In this document: positions 33,283-43,904 of the stretch, piece after piece
Layout: every line of letters starts with the position of its first letter
Position numbering within the stretch: the first letter of the stretch is position 1
Assembly (NCBI GenBank): GCA_938015445.1
Contig: CALLPE010000024.1
Coordinates: forward strand, 62,001-126,000
Reading direction: 5' to 3'
Length of the DNA stretch: 64,000 nucleotides
Origin: an uncultured Pirellulales bacterium
GTDB taxonomy: Bacteria > Planctomycetota > Planctomycetia > Pirellulales > Thermoguttaceae
Made by a program: the position numbers and the translations under genes
Notes under the pieces: generated by a model
What the model was told of the DNA's origin: nothing
Databases searched by the model: none
The model's input: only the letters and a program-made list of their open reading frames with translations

Positions 33283-36200
33283 ATGTCGCCCACCAGATGC
33301 AAGCGCGAGAATTTCTCAGTAGGTGTTGCCCGTACCCGGACGGTTGCCTGCCTCCGGGCGTTGGCTGCCCTGATAGCTTCTGTCGTGCTGTTCCAGCCGG
33401 CCGGGGCATACAATCCGCCGGTCGATAAGGCCGGACCAATTACCGTGCGAATCGAAGGGCCTGATGTCATCCAGCAACCCGACGTGCCGGTAAAGCTCGC
33501 CGTAGTGATCGAAAACCAGGGCGACGACCCGGTAACGGTCCAGTTACGGATGGCCGTGATCGACTCGTGGCGTATTGAACCACCTGAGGGCGAAGTCGCT
33601 GTGCCGGCCAAAGCATCGCGGCGGCAACAGTTTACGCTTACGCCTGGGGCAGCCACCTATATCGGCCATTATCCGGTCCACTGCTTCGCGCGGTTTGAGC
33701 TTGACGGTCAGCGGCACGAAGTACATCCCATCCTCATCGTCCAGTGCAAGGTTCCGCCGGCGCCGCCACCGGCCGTTCTGCCGGAGTGGAAACCATTCAA
33801 GGTGCCTCAGGGCGGTCAACTGGCGCTGTGGCAATTGCCGGTGCGTCGGGCTTTGCTGCAAGTGTTTGGCAAGCCGGTGCAGGTGATGCCGATTGGCTGG
33901 GAGAATGGCGAGGCACCGACGCGGGCAATTGTGCGCATCGAGGAGCCGACGCTGGCCGGGCAGCATCGGCCGGCCATCGGAATGCACCCGCCGTGGTTCG
34001 AAGGCCAAGTGGGCACAATCGCCTGCGAATTTCCCTTGCAACTGCCCTCGGACAAGCCGATCTGGCTGCGACTGGCTGGCGCGATGAGCGCCGGCGGCAA
34101 CAGCGACGGCGTGACGTTCCGCGTCCGCGTAGCCGCCGCCGACGCTCCTGACGGCGCATGGGGCGAAGTGTTGTGGGAGCGGCACGTGGCCGAGAAAACT
34201 TGGCAGAATGCCGAAGTCGATCTGAGCCGTTACGCCGGACAGACGATCCGCCTGCAATTGGAATCGCATCCCGGTCCGAAGAACGATACCGGTTGGGACC
34301 ACTGCTACTGGGCCGAGCCGACCATCTATTGCGGGACGCCGCCCAAACCGGCCGTCTTTCCGCCGACCAGCGCCGACAGTTCGGTCGTCCTGGGCAAGCT
34401 CGAGGGCGGCTACACCGTGCGCTATTGGCCGGGGCGGCGCGGGCTGCTCGACGGAGTCGTGGGATTCGAGCGTGAAGGACGCACCGTGTGCTTTCGCGGC
34501 TTTGAAGCCCGGGTACTGGGCAGCCGACTAGACGACCCGCGGTCGCCAATCGTGCTGACGGAGGTCAAACAACAGCCCATCGAAAGCGGCCTGCGCGTTT
34601 TGCACCGCTTCCAGAGCTGGCGGGGACCGCTGGAGCTGCTGGGGGAATTAAAAGTCCAGCGCGGCGTGCTCCGCGCCGCCTTCCGTCTGGAAAACGTCCC
34701 ACAGCCGCTGCCGTGGAACGTGGTTTACTTGGAAGACTTGTCCGCAGGCCCGTGGAGCCACAAGGCACAGCGCGTGTACGCCGGACACGGCAACGTGGTG
34801 TGCAATCCGGGCGATTTCAGCCTCGGTTTCGACGGCCACCGGCTGGCCACGTCGTTTGTGGGGATGGACTTCGGGGATGCGTTCTCGATTGTCCAGGCGG
34901 TCGATTCGCCTCCGGACCGGTTCGAGGTCCGACCGGCAATGCGGCACTATTCGCTGCACGTGCCGCATCGGGCGGTGATGACCTTCATTGCCGCCGACAA
35001 CGCCTTCCAAGCGGCGCGCAAGTGGCGCGAGGTCAACGGCCTGAAACCCTCTGCCGGTGTGCCCAAACTGGCCGGCCGGTTCGTGTTCGACCTGTGGGGA
35101 GGCCGCTATGCCGATAGCCGGGCGGCCCTGGAGCGGGCCTTTCGCTACGGGCTGACCGATGCGGCAGTGCTGTGGCACAACTGGCAGCGCTGGGGATACG
35201 ACTACCGGCTGCCGGACATCACCCCGCCTAACCCCCAGTTCGGAACCTTGGAAGAGATGCAGCAGCTTATCGCCGCTTGCCGCCGGGCGGGCGTGCTGTT
35301 TGCCCCCCACGACAACTACATCGACTTCTATCCCGACGCCGAAGGTTTCTCATATCAAAAGCACATCGCCTTCGACCGCGGCGGGCGTCCGGTCCGAGCG
35401 TGGCTGAACGAGTCGCGCGGGGCGCAGTCGTACCGTTTTCGTGCCGACAGCGTGGAGCCTTTTCTCCGCCGCAACCTGGCCTGGATCCGCCAGCACATGC
35501 GCCCCGACGCCTACTTCATCGACGTGTGGTCGAGCATCAATCCTTACGACTACTGGACGGCCGACGGCCGGCTGTTCGACCGCATCTACACCCGCACCAG
35601 TTGGGGCGAGCATTTCGCCTGGATCCGCGACTACTTGGGCGACGATGCACCGCAAGTTTCCGAAAGCGGACACGATCAGCTTATCGGCTGGTTGGACGGC
35701 GCGACCACGAACCACTTGCGCGTCGGACAACCTCTGCCCGGCCGTTACGCCTGGAGCGTGTGGAACTGGCCCTGCGACGACGCCCAGCGCGTGCCGTGGT
35801 TCGATGTAGCCCATCACGACCGCTTTATCCTGCATGGGGCGGGATATTCCGTCCGCTACGAGGCGGGCTTGGACAGCCGGATGCACGGTATCTACAGCGA
35901 CGATTACATCACTACCGAGGTGCTCACCGGCCATCCGGCGATGGTCAGCATGCCCTTCGGCCGCGATGTGGTGCGCAAGTACTGGCTGACGCAGCCGCTG
36001 ATGCGCGCCCTGGCGCTGCGGACGATCGAAGCGGTGGAGTTGGTCGGCGGCGACATTCATCGCCAGCGTATCGCCTGGAGCGGCGACGGCCAGGTGTTTG
36101 TCAATCGTGGCCAAAGCGATTGGACGGTCGAAGGACACACTTTGCCGCAGTACGGCTTTTTGGCTCGCGTGCGCTTGGCCGACGGCAAAACGGTGATCAC

Positions 36201-36642
36201 CGCGGCCATCGAGCGGCGCGACGGACAAATAGTCGAATGGTGCCGCACGCCCCGGTCGCTGTACGTCAACGGACGGCTGTTGGCGGCGGATAAGTCGCGA
36301 GCGGGCAAGTCGCCGGCCGAGCCGCCGGCAGAGTGGCTTGCCCGGCAGAATCCGCAAGGCAAACCCGTTGACTTCGGAGGCCTGAACACCGCCGGCGGGT
36401 GCCTGGTGAGTTTCGAGGAGGGCGCGCTCCGAGTAGTTCCGCTGCCAGCTCCAGCCGACCACAAGTTCACCGTGCGGTTGAAGCTCGCGGAGCTTCCGTG
36501 GGGCAGCCCGCAACCGACGCACATCGAAGCGCTCGACGAAAACGGAAAACCATTGTCGATCGAGCCTATCGAGCGCGACGGCGACGCGCTGCTGCTCCAC
36601 TGCGCCGGCGATGTGTTCGCATATCGGCTAATTGTGCGGTAA
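33283..36642 (+). CDS. Exported glycoside-hydrolase-like (TIM-barrel) protein
   Basis: A 1119-residue exported protein. The signal segment is ACLRALAALIASVVLF. N-terminal Ig-like NEW3-type sequence (IRIEGP-like, VVIENQGDDPVTVQLRM) is followed by beta-sandwich regions. A probable TIM barrel spans about 590-860 with segments FVFDLWGGRYADS, AVLWHNWQRWGYDYR, LFAPHDNYIDFYPDA, AYFIDVWSS (acidic residue near 745) and SESGHDQLIGWLDG (near 795). This layout is like GH101/GH36-related hydrolases, including DUF5696-type proteins. Substrate is unknown; alpha-linked galactosides or N-acetylgalactosaminides are guesses only. ATG 33283 with GGAG eight bases upstream is preferred to 33226. A FAD oxidoreductase and a Gfo/Idh/MocA gene follow on the same strand. 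Confidence 0.65.
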   Translation: MSPTRCKRENFSVGVARTRTVACLRALAALIASVVLFQPAGAYNPPVDKAGPITVRIEGPDVIQQPDVPVKLAVVIENQGDDPVTVQLRMAVIDSWRIEPPEGEVAVPAKASRRQQFTLTPGAATYIGHYPVHCFARFELDGQRHEVHPILIVQCKVPPAPPPAVLPEWKPFKVPQGGQLALWQLPVRRALLQVFGKPVQVMPIGWENGEAPTRAIVRIEEPTLAGQHRPAIGMHPPWFEGQVGTIACEFPLQLPSDKPIWLRLAGAMSAGGNSDGVTFRVRVAAADAPDGAWGEVLWERHVAEKTWQNAEVDLSRYAGQTIRLQLESHPGPKNDTGWDHCYWAEPTIYCGTPPKPAVFPPTSADSSVVLGKLEGGYTVRYWPGRRGLLDGVVGFEREGRTVCFRGFEARVLGSRLDDPRSPIVLTEVKQQPIESGLRVLHRFQSWRGPLELLGELKVQRGVLRAAFRLENVPQPLPWNVVYLEDLSAGPWSHKAQRVYAGHGNVVCNPGDFSLGFDGHRLATSFVGMDFGDAFSIVQAVDSPPDRFEVRPAMRHYSLHVPHRAVMTFIAADNAFQAARKWREVNGLKPSAGVPKLAGRFVFDLWGGRYADSRAALERAFRYGLTDAAVLWHNWQRWGYDYRLPDITPPNPQFGTLEEMQQLIAACRRAGVLFAPHDNYIDFYPDAEGFSYQKHIAFDRGGRPVRAWLNESRGAQSYRFRADSVEPFLRRNLAWIRQHMRPDAYFIDVWSSINPYDYWTADGRLFDRIYTRTSWGEHFAWIRDYLGDDAPQVSESGHDQLIGWLDGATTNHLRVGQPLPGRYAWSVWNWPCDDAQRVPWFDVAHHDRFILHGAGYSVRYEAGLDSRMHGIYSDDYITTEVLTGHPAMVSMPFGRDVVRKYWLTQPLMRALALRTIEAVELVGGDIHRQRIAWSGDGQVFVNRGQSDWTVEGHTLPQYGFLARVRLADGKTVITAAIERRDGQIVEWCRTPRSLYVNGRLLAADKSRAGKSPAEPPAEWLARQNPQGKPVDFGGLNTAGGCLVSFEEGALRVVPLPAPADHKFTVRLKLAELPWGSPQPTHIEALDENGKPLSIEPIERDGDALLLHCAGDVFAYRLIVR

Positions 36643-36769
36643 AGCAGGGGGCGAATCGGAAGCGTTAGTGCGCGGCACCACAGCAAAAAGCGAAAACCAT
36701 CAATCACCGAGCCCGGAGCCACGGCCAGGTGATTGCACCACTGCGACGAACACCCGCCTGCCGAATTTG

Positions 36770-36798
36770 TTCGCACGACGGCGCAGGGGAGGTATAAT
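36770..36798 (+). promoter_or_regulatory. Sigma-70-like promoter for the FAD oxidoreductase gene
   Basis: TTCGCA at 36770-36775 (four of six matches to the -35 consensus) is followed after 17 bases by a perfect TATAAT at 36793-36798. Predicted transcription would begin near 36805, leaving a leader of about 100 bases that can fold through TGCTGG/CCAGCA. Confidence 0.5.
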
Positions 36799-36908
36799 CG
36801 GTTGGGCTGCTGGCGATTGACCACCAGACTGACCAGCAATCACTGCCCCACGCATAGCTTTCAGACACAACCAACCGCATTCCCTCTCTGTGGCCTGGAG
36901 TAGCAGTC

Positions 36909-39900
36909 ATGTTATGGAAACCAACTTCTGTGTCGCCTTGTGTCTGCTTGGCGCTTACCTTGGCTTGCTTATCGCAGACGGCTGCTCCCCAGCGCGGCGC
37001 GAGTGCCGAGATGGTCAATGAATCCGCCCGGCAGATTCCTGTGGCTTACCAGGTGGACGTGCTGGTGGTCGGGGGCGGCACGGGAGCGGTTTCGGCCGCG
37101 GTAGCTGCTGCTGAGCACGGAGCGAAGGTTTTCCTGGCCGCTCCGTATCCGTATTTGGGCGACGACGTGACCGCCACCTTGCGGCTATGGCTGGAGCCTG
37201 ACGAAAAGCCGCAATCACCATTGCAACAGCGGCTATTCCACATTCCGGCCGATGCTGCCTTGGACGCCAACCGATTGAAGTTCACCTACTCTGCCGACGT
37301 TCCTAGCGCCGGCGTGCACAAAGATACCGACCCGCCCAGTGTGCTCTGCGACGGCCGCTGGGGTCAGCCCGCCAAAGACAGTGTGCAGTACAACAGCGAC
37401 GTGCTGATCACCGCCGATTTGGGCAAGGCGGAGCCGATCAAGCGTCTCCGGGTGTTGGGGTACCATCGGGCGGCTGTTACCAGCTCGGGCGGCGCTTTCG
37501 ACGTGCAAAGCATACTAGTTTCGGCCAGCCAGGACGGCCAGTCGTGGCAGAAACTGGCCACGCTCAAACCGGTCAAACATCAGGATGAATTGCTTACCGC
37601 GGAAGCCGACGTGGAGGCCACGGCCAGGTATTTGCGATTCGAGGTCAAAAAACCTCCCCAAGCGGAACGGATTTTGTTGGGCGAGCTCGAGATCATTGGG
37701 CCTGCGCCGCCGGATGCCAAGCCGGCTGCGCCGGCGCGGCCCATGCCGCGGCCGATGCACGTAAAAAAGGTGCTCGACGAGGCGTTGCTCAGCGCAGGGG
37801 TCGAGTTCCTCTACAGTTGCTATGTGACCGACGTGCTTCACGACGCACAAGGCAACCTGTGCGGCGTGGTAATGGCCAACCGCGCTGGCCGCCAGGCGGT
37901 GCTGGCCAAGACAATCATCGACGCCACCGACAGAGCGATTGTGGCCCGATTGGCCGGCGCCCAGTTCCGACCGTATCCGCCAGGAATACATACATTCAGG
38001 CGCGTGGTCATCGGCGGCCAGCCGCGCAGCGGCGAGAATATGACGGCTCGGGTGGTGCCGCCACCGTTCGTCGGGCCGTTTCCCAACAAAGCCAAGACCT
38101 CCAGCGGGTTGTTCCAGGTCATCGAGTACACGCTGCGGCTGCCGATGAAGGACGACAGCTTTGCCTCGTGGGCGGCTGCCGATCAGACGGCCCGCACGAT
38201 GACCTATCATCCCGAACAACAGTTCACCGCCGACGCACTGTTCCAGGTTCCGCCGGACCCGATGATTGGCCGCGACTCAGCCGACGGCCCTTGGCAGGGC
38301 GTCGATAACTTGCCTTTGGGCGCATGTCAACCGGCGAAGATCGAGCGGCTGTATGTGTTGGGTGGGTGCGCCGATGTGTCGCGCCAGCAGGCCGAAAAGC
38401 TGCTCCGCCCGCTGGCTTTGATGGACCTCGGTGCCCGATTGGGTAAGGCTGCCGCCGAGCAGGCCAAACGCTTGCCCAACTGTGCCGGTGCGCAACTGCT
38501 CGGGCAGACAGTTGCCAAGCCAGTCGTAGAAGCCGATGTGCGCGAGCTGCTTGTGGGCGTCCGTCCGGTGCAGCAACTGCCCACCATCGCGCAGCAAGCC
38601 CGGGCGGTACCCGTGCTCGGCCGGTACGATGTGGTGGTCGTCGGGGGCGGGACCGGCGGCGCACCGGCGGCCATAGCCGCGGCACGCCAAGGGGCAAAGA
38701 CTCTGGTAGTTGAATATCTTTACGGGCTGGGAGGCGTAGGCACGCAAGGCGCCATATCGAGTTACTACTGGGGAAATCGGGTAGGTTTTACAGCCACTGT
38801 GCCCGGCGGCGCTAGCTGGGTCATCGAACAGAAAATGGAGTGGTATCGTAGCGAGATACTCAAAGCCGGCGGCGAAGTGTGGTTTGGCGTGATCGGCTGC
38901 GGGGCGCTGGTGCAGGCCGATCGCGTCATCGGCGCTGTGGTGGCCACCCCGCAAGGCCGCGGAGTGGTGCTGGCCAAGGCGGTGGTCGATGCCACTGGCA
39001 ATTCCGACGTGGCTGCTGCCGCCGGCGCCCAATGCTTATATACCGACGAAACCGAGTTCGGCATGCAAGGAACGGGCTTGCCCGGACGCCGTTTGGGCGA
39101 AACCTACAACAATACCGATTTCACCATCGTCGATGAGACCGACATGGTCGATATGACTCACGTGTTCGTCTACGCCAAAGAGAAGTACCCCGACGCCTTC
39201 GATCACGGCAAACTAATCGACACCCGCGAGCGCCGCCGCATCGTGGGCGATTTTACGATTACGCTTTTGGATCAGCTCAACGGTCGCACATATCCCGACA
39301 CCGTCGTAGTAGCCCGCAGCAACTTCGACACCCACGGCTACACGATCGACCCTTATCTGCTGGTCGAGCATCCCGACCGTGCGGGGTTCAACGTGAACAT
39401 TCCTTACCGGGCGATGTTGCCGAAGGGTTTGGAGGGATTGATCGTCACGGGGCTATCGACCAGCGCTCATCGCGACGCTGTGCCGCTGATCCGCATGCAG
39501 CCGGACATCCAAAACCAAGGCTACGCAGCCGGAGTGGCAGCGGCCATGGCCGCCAAGGCCAACACGCTGTTGCGGAACATCGACCTGCGCGAACTACAGA
39601 AGCACCTGGTGGAGATCGGCAACCTCCCTGAAAGCGTGCTGGCAGACAAAGATTCTTTCCCCCTGCCGAATGAGGCGCTGGCCAAGGCCGTCGAAACCCT
39701 AAAGCAAGGCCACGGTGCGGCGGCGCTGATGACCGATCCTCAGCGGGCAGTGCCTCTGCTGAAAAAAGCCTACCAACAGGCCCAGCCGGAGCATCGGCTG
39801 ATTTACGCCAAGACGTTGGCCGTGCTGGGCGACAACACGGGGATGGACGATCTGCTGAAGGTCCTGACCAGCGCCGAAAAGTGGGACAAAGGATGGAACT

Positions 39901-40364
39901 ACCGCGGGATGGGACAGTTCGGCTCGGCGCTGAGCGAGCTGGATACGATCATCATCGCGCTGGGGCGCACGGGCGACCGGCGTGCTCTGCCGGCCATCTT
40001 GGAAAAGGCGAAGCTGCTAGATGCGTCGGTGGAGTTTTCGCACCATCGAGCAGTGGGATTGGCCTGCGAGCTGATCGGCGATCGGCAGGCCGCTCCGGTG
40101 CTGGCCGAAGTCCTCCAGAAGCCCAACATGATGGGTCACGCCCATACCTCGATCGAAATTGCCCGCAAACGCGGCGTTCCCGGCGGCACCAACGCCGAGA
40201 CTACCCGCCGCGAGTCGCTACGCGAGCTGATGCTGGCCCGGGCGCTTTACCGCTGCGGCGATCACAACGGCCTGGGCAAGCAGATTTTGGAGGAATATAC
40301 CCGCGATCTGCGCGGCCATCTGGCTCGCCACGCAAAAGCGGTGTTGGAGAAGAACGGGCGCTGA
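36909..40364 (+). CDS. Tandem FAD-dependent oxidoreductase with discoidin-like insert and HEAT-like tail
   Basis: A 1151-residue exported protein (signal about 1-33). Two FAD-binding Rossmann motifs are visible: VLVVGGGTGAVSAAVAAAE near residue 50 and VVVVGGGTGGAPAAIAAAR near 574. Each is followed by the same landmarks of the FAD_oxidored family, ending in AKTIIDATDRAIVARLAGA and AKAVVDATGNSDVAAAAGA. The first copy is split by an F5/8-type C (discoidin-like) insertion at about 110-265 (ADLGKAEPIKRLRVLGYH, then ARYLRFEVKK). Residues about 950-1150 are helical, HEAT-like repeats. This looks like internal duplication of an oxidoreductase of the type planctomycetes encode near sugar-degradation genes; substrate unknown. 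It is followed after 82 bases by the Gfo/Idh/MocA gene. Confidence 0.85.
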   Translation: MLWKPTSVSPCVCLALTLACLSQTAAPQRGASAEMVNESARQIPVAYQVDVLVVGGGTGAVSAAVAAAEHGAKVFLAAPYPYLGDDVTATLRLWLEPDEKPQSPLQQRLFHIPADAALDANRLKFTYSADVPSAGVHKDTDPPSVLCDGRWGQPAKDSVQYNSDVLITADLGKAEPIKRLRVLGYHRAAVTSSGGAFDVQSILVSASQDGQSWQKLATLKPVKHQDELLTAEADVEATARYLRFEVKKPPQAERILLGELEIIGPAPPDAKPAAPARPMPRPMHVKKVLDEALLSAGVEFLYSCYVTDVLHDAQGNLCGVVMANRAGRQAVLAKTIIDATDRAIVARLAGAQFRPYPPGIHTFRRVVIGGQPRSGENMTARVVPPPFVGPFPNKAKTSSGLFQVIEYTLRLPMKDDSFASWAAADQTARTMTYHPEQQFTADALFQVPPDPMIGRDSADGPWQGVDNLPLGACQPAKIERLYVLGGCADVSRQQAEKLLRPLALMDLGARLGKAAAEQAKRLPNCAGAQLLGQTVAKPVVEADVRELLVGVRPVQQLPTIAQQARAVPVLGRYDVVVVGGGTGGAPAAIAAARQGAKTLVVEYLYGLGGVGTQGAISSYYWGNRVGFTATVPGGASWVIEQKMEWYRSEILKAGGEVWFGVIGCGALVQADRVIGAVVATPQGRGVVLAKAVVDATGNSDVAAAAGAQCLYTDETEFGMQGTGLPGRRLGETYNNTDFTIVDETDMVDMTHVFVYAKEKYPDAFDHGKLIDTRERRRIVGDFTITLLDQLNGRTYPDTVVVARSNFDTHGYTIDPYLLVEHPDRAGFNVNIPYRAMLPKGLEGLIVTGLSTSAHRDAVPLIRMQPDIQNQGYAAGVAAAMAAKANTLLRNIDLRELQKHLVEIGNLPESVLADKDSFPLPNEALAKAVETLKQGHGAAALMTDPQRAVPLLKKAYQQAQPEHRLIYAKTLAVLGDNTGMDDLLKVLTSAEKWDKGWNYRGMGQFGSALSELDTIIIALGRTGDRRALPAILEKAKLLDASVEFSHHRAVGLACELIGDRQAAPVLAEVLQKPNMMGHAHTSIEIARKRGVPGGTNAETTRRESLRELMLARALYRCGDHNGLGKQILEEYTRDLRGHLARHAKAVLEKNGR

Positions 40365-40446
40365 CCAGTGCGCCTTGCCAACCTGCCAATCATTCACACC
40401 TTTGCCAATTCCCTCTTGCCTGTGCGTAGTTGCAAGGAGAACAGAA

Positions 40447-41739
40447 ATGAGCGCGAACTTCAGCCGTCGTCGGTTTCTGACTACAGCAGCCGCCGGTAGC
40501 GCGGCTATTGCCGCGGCGGTCAGTGCTGCCGAACAGCAAGCAGCGCCCGGCGGGGCGATGGAGAAGATCGTCGTCGGGGTGATGGGCATGGGAGGCCGCG
40601 GCACCGAGCTTGCCCGGCAGTTCCAGCAACAACCCAACACCGAAGTGGCCTACGTGTGCTGCGCCGACCGGCGACGGATGGAAGCCGCGGCCGACGTGGT
40701 CGAGAAAGTCTCCGGCCGTCGCCCGAAGACGGTGGTCGATTTCCGGCGGATACTGGACGACAAGGCGGTCGATGTGCTGGTGTGTGCTGCTTGCGATCAC
40801 TGGCACGCGCCGGCCACCGTGCTGGCCTGCGCCGCTGGAAAACACGTCTATGTGGAAAAGCCCTGTTGCCACAATCCCCGGGAAGGCGAGCTACAGATCG
40901 AGGCGGCTCGCAAATACCGCCGGGTGGTACAGGTGGGCACCCAGCGCCGCAGTTGGCCGGGGATCACCGCGGCGATGGAGAAGCTGCGCGAGGGGGCGAT
41001 TGGGCGGGTAATCTTCTCTCGTGCATGGTACAACAACATGCGTGGGTCGATCGGTCGCGGTAAACCGGCTCCAGTGCCCGAGTGGCTCGATTGGGACTTG
41101 TGGCAAGGCCCCGCCCCGCGCCGCCCCTACCGCGACAACATCGTACATTACAACTGGCACTGGTTCTGGCACTGGGGCACCGGCGAGATAGGCAATAACG
41201 GGGTACACGGGATCGACCTGTCGCGCTGGGGACTGGGCGTGGATTTCCCCCAGCACGTAAGCTCGGGCGGAGGCCGTTACCGCTGGGATGACGATTGCCA
41301 GACGCCCGACACCCAAGTGGTCACCTTCGACTTCGGCGATCGCATGATCGTCTGGGAATGCCGCAACTGGCACCCCCGTGGCCCTGAGGGCGAAGCCTTT
41401 GGCGCCATCTTTTACGGCGAGCAAGGGACACTGGCGCTAGTCGGTGGCGGTTACAAGATTTTCGATCTGAAGAACAAGTTGGTCGAAGAGAAAAGCGGCC
41501 CGGGCGGCGACACGCAGCACATCGCCAACTTCTTGGCCGCCATCCGCGAAGCCGCGACGGCCAACGCAGGCATCGAAATCCATTACCCCAGCACACTGCT
41601 GTGCCTACTGGGGTCCATCGCCCATCGTACCGGACGTTCCCTCCGGTGCGACCCGAACAATGGGCACATCCTGAATGATCCAGAGGCTGCTGCGCTGTGG
41701 TCTCGCGAGTATGCACGGGGCTGGGAAGTGAAAGTCTGA
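40447..41739 (+). CDS. Gfo/Idh/MocA-family oxidoreductase, Tat-exported
   Basis: A 430-residue NAD(P)-dependent oxidoreductase. The twin-arginine signal SRRRFLTTAAAGSAAIAAAV indicates export in folded form. The Rossmann motif VGVMGMGGRGTELA and the family signature EKPCCHNP (the EKP catalytic-lysine loop) are present, as is the later GNNGVHGIDLSRW segment. Members act on sugars, inositols or their derivatives, or reduce biliverdin; planctomycete paralogues are numerous and mostly uncharacterised. ATG 40447 follows AAGGAGA by about eight bases; the frame extends upstream but the Tat motif fixes this start. It is probably co-transcribed with the preceding FAD oxidoreductase. The gene converges on the histidine kinase gene. 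Confidence 0.9.
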   Translation: MSANFSRRRFLTTAAAGSAAIAAAVSAAEQQAAPGGAMEKIVVGVMGMGGRGTELARQFQQQPNTEVAYVCCADRRRMEAAADVVEKVSGRRPKTVVDFRRILDDKAVDVLVCAACDHWHAPATVLACAAGKHVYVEKPCCHNPREGELQIEAARKYRRVVQVGTQRRSWPGITAAMEKLREGAIGRVIFSRAWYNNMRGSIGRGKPAPVPEWLDWDLWQGPAPRRPYRDNIVHYNWHWFWHWGTGEIGNNGVHGIDLSRWGLGVDFPQHVSSGGGRYRWDDDCQTPDTQVVTFDFGDRMIVWECRNWHPRGPEGEAFGAIFYGEQGTLALVGGGYKIFDLKNKLVEEKSGPGGDTQHIANFLAAIREAATANAGIEIHYPSTLLCLLGSIAHRTGRSLRCDPNNGHILNDPEAAALWSREYARGWEVKV

Positions 41740-41883
41740 TTGTCGCCGCGACAGAGTACGAACATCGCGCAGCCACAGCCGATCGGTTTACGGGTAAAAG
41801 CGCTGACACCGGGAAGTAGCACGCGCTTGATTTTTCACCAGCGGGGAGTTGGCGCGGCTGATTACGCGGAAACCGAAAAACGG

Positions 41884-43869
41884 TTACGCGGGCGTTTCGT
41901 TCTCGGCCGCCTGCTGGGCATTGCGGCGGACGGTCTCGATAAGCTGTGCAGGATTGATGGGCTTGCTCTGATAATCGTCGCAGCCGGCTTCCAGGCAGCG
42001 TTGGCTGTCGCCTACCATAGCGTGGGCGGTAAGTGCCACGATCCGCCCTTTGTAGCCAGCGGCGCGCAATTGGGCGGTCGCTTGGTAGCCGTCGCAGACC
42101 GGCATCTGCATGTCCATCAGTATTACGTCGAACGGACTGCCATCTTGTTGCGCCTGGAGCGCTTTTTCTACGGCTGCCTGACCATTGTCGGCCACTACCA
42201 CCTCGGCCCCAGCTCGCTGGAGAATGTGGCGTATCAGGCGCTGGTTGTCCGGACCATCCTCGGCCAACAGCACGCGGCACGAAAGCAGCTTGGAGATTTG
42301 CAAACACGACTGCGTTTTTTGTGGCTGCGTCTCTGAGCGGAGCGTCCCGCTGGGCGAATCTAGCAGCGGCACGTTTTCCACGTCGCCCGCCGAAACGACT
42401 GCCCGAAGCCGAGTGCCAACGCCTGGTTCGCTCTCCACCACTTTCACGTAGCCGCCTAGCATTTCGGCGAGGCGCACACTTATCGATAGCCCGAGTCCCG
42501 TGCCTCCGAATCGGCGGGCCATCGAGGAGTCGGCCTGCCAGAAGGGCCGAAAGATGTGGGCCACTTGCTCGGGTGTCATCCCGATACCGGTGTCGACTAC
42601 ATCGAATTGCATCATCGCCGGCGGGCCAGGCCGATAGCCGACTATCAGCTTTACCTGGCCGACTTCGGTGAACTTTATGGCGTTGCCAATTAGGTTTATC
42701 AGTATTTGCCGCAACCTGGTGGGATCGGTGTGGATTTTTGCAGGCACTGGCCCATCGTACTCGGCCAAAAGTTTCAAACCCTTGTTCCTCGCCGGAACGC
42801 CCATCAGCGAGCACACCTCGGCCACCAGATCCACAACCGAACATTCGAGCGTTTGGAGGGCCAATTGGCCGGCCTCGACCTTCGACAAGTCGAGAATGTT
42901 ATTGATGATCTCCAGCAGATGTTGCCCGTTGCGCTTTATTACTTCCAGCGTTTCCACCATTTTTGTGTCGTGATGGTGTTCTTGCAGCAGGATGTCGGTA
43001 AAGCCCAGGATGGCCGTCATCGGCGTGCGGATTTCGTGACTCATATTGGCCAAGAACTCGCTTTTGGCTCGATTGGCCGCTTCGGCCTGCGCTCGGGCCT
43101 CCTGAAGTTGGGCGGTGCGCTGCACGACGCGCTGCTCCAACTGGTTGGTAAGTTCGCGCAGCTCAGACTCGGCAAGCTGTATGGTTTGAAGCATGTCGTT
43201 GAAGCCATCGCACAATCGTCCCACTTCGTCCTCCGATTGTTTTTGCACGCGCACAGAATAGTCGCGTTTCTGGGTGACGTGTTCAATGGCCGAGGCCAGT
43301 GCCTTGATGGGAGTGACGATTGCCGCCTGCCAACGCCGCGAGAGCACCAAGCCGACCGCAGAAGACATTCCCAAAACGCTCGCCACGATCACCGCGTACT
43401 TGCGCATTTGTTGGCGGAGAAAATCCAGATTGGCCCGCACGTGCATCGTGCCCACGCGCGTACCATCCTTATGCTCGATGGGGTATACGACATCTATATA
43501 ATCGTCCGCTATGCGCGCCCCGGCTTCCAGCATCATTCCATCGTGGTGTTCGGGCGAAGGGTGCAGGCAGTAAGCGGCGACGAGGCGCCCAGTTTCATCA
43601 TAAAGGTGGGCCGATTCTACCGACGGCCGCCGAACCAGCGCGGCGAGCGTTTCGTGCATAGCTGCCTTGTCGCCGAAATCCAACGCCGCTTTGGCGTTAT
43701 CGCCGGCCAACTGCGCCAGGCCTTGCACATGGCGCAGTTCCATTTGCCGGATAAGTCGCACATCGGCTGTGATGAAGCCCAGCGCACACAATGAAAGCGT
43801 GGTCCCGCTACACGCCAATAGCACGATCAGTAGTTTGGTGACGAGACTGCAATTGCGGAACGGGCACAT
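41884..43869 (-). CDS. Hybrid sensor histidine kinase / response regulator
   Basis: A 661-residue inner-membrane hybrid kinase. The first membrane helix (about 9-34) is followed by a periplasmic CHASE8-like sensor (about 40-155; [21 protein letters not shown]), a second helix (about 158-176) and a HAMP linker (180-235). A coiled coil leads to a HisKA domain with phospho-acceptor His278 in SHEIRTP. The HATPase is complete ([25 protein letters not shown]), and a C-terminal receiver has acceptor Asp586 in ILMDMQMP. No HPt or output domain is present, so the phosphoryl group must pass to another protein or the receiver may act alone. It is last in the run TonB receptor, yfiR, kinase, 35 bases after the yfiR stop. 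Confidence 0.92.
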   Translation of the reverse strand: MCPFRNCSLVTKLLIVLLACSGTTLSLCALGFITADVRLIRQMELRHVQGLAQLAGDNAKAALDFGDKAAMHETLAALVRRPSVESAHLYDETGRLVAAYCLHPSPEHHDGMMLEAGARIADDYIDVVYPIEHKDGTRVGTMHVRANLDFLRQQMRKYAVIVASVLGMSSAVGLVLSRRWQAAIVTPIKALASAIEHVTQKRDYSVRVQKQSEDEVGRLCDGFNDMLQTIQLAESELRELTNQLEQRVVQRTAQLQEARAQAEAANRAKSEFLANMSHEIRTPMTAILGFTDILLQEHHHDTKMVETLEVIKRNGQHLLEIINNILDLSKVEAGQLALQTLECSVVDLVAEVCSLMGVPARNKGLKLLAEYDGPVPAKIHTDPTRLRQILINLIGNAIKFTEVGQVKLIVGYRPGPPAMMQFDVVDTGIGMTPEQVAHIFRPFWQADSSMARRFGGTGLGLSISVRLAEMLGGYVKVVESEPGVGTRLRAVVSAGDVENVPLLDSPSGTLRSETQPQKTQSCLQISKLLSCRVLLAEDGPDNQRLIRHILQRAGAEVVVADNGQAAVEKALQAQQDGSPFDVILMDMQMPVCDGYQATAQLRAAGYKGRIVALTAHAMVGDSQRCLEAGCDDYQSKPINPAQLIETVRRNAQQAAENETPA

Positions 43870-43904
43870 CGGGAAAGAATCGACTTTACAGGACTAAATT
43901 TGTG

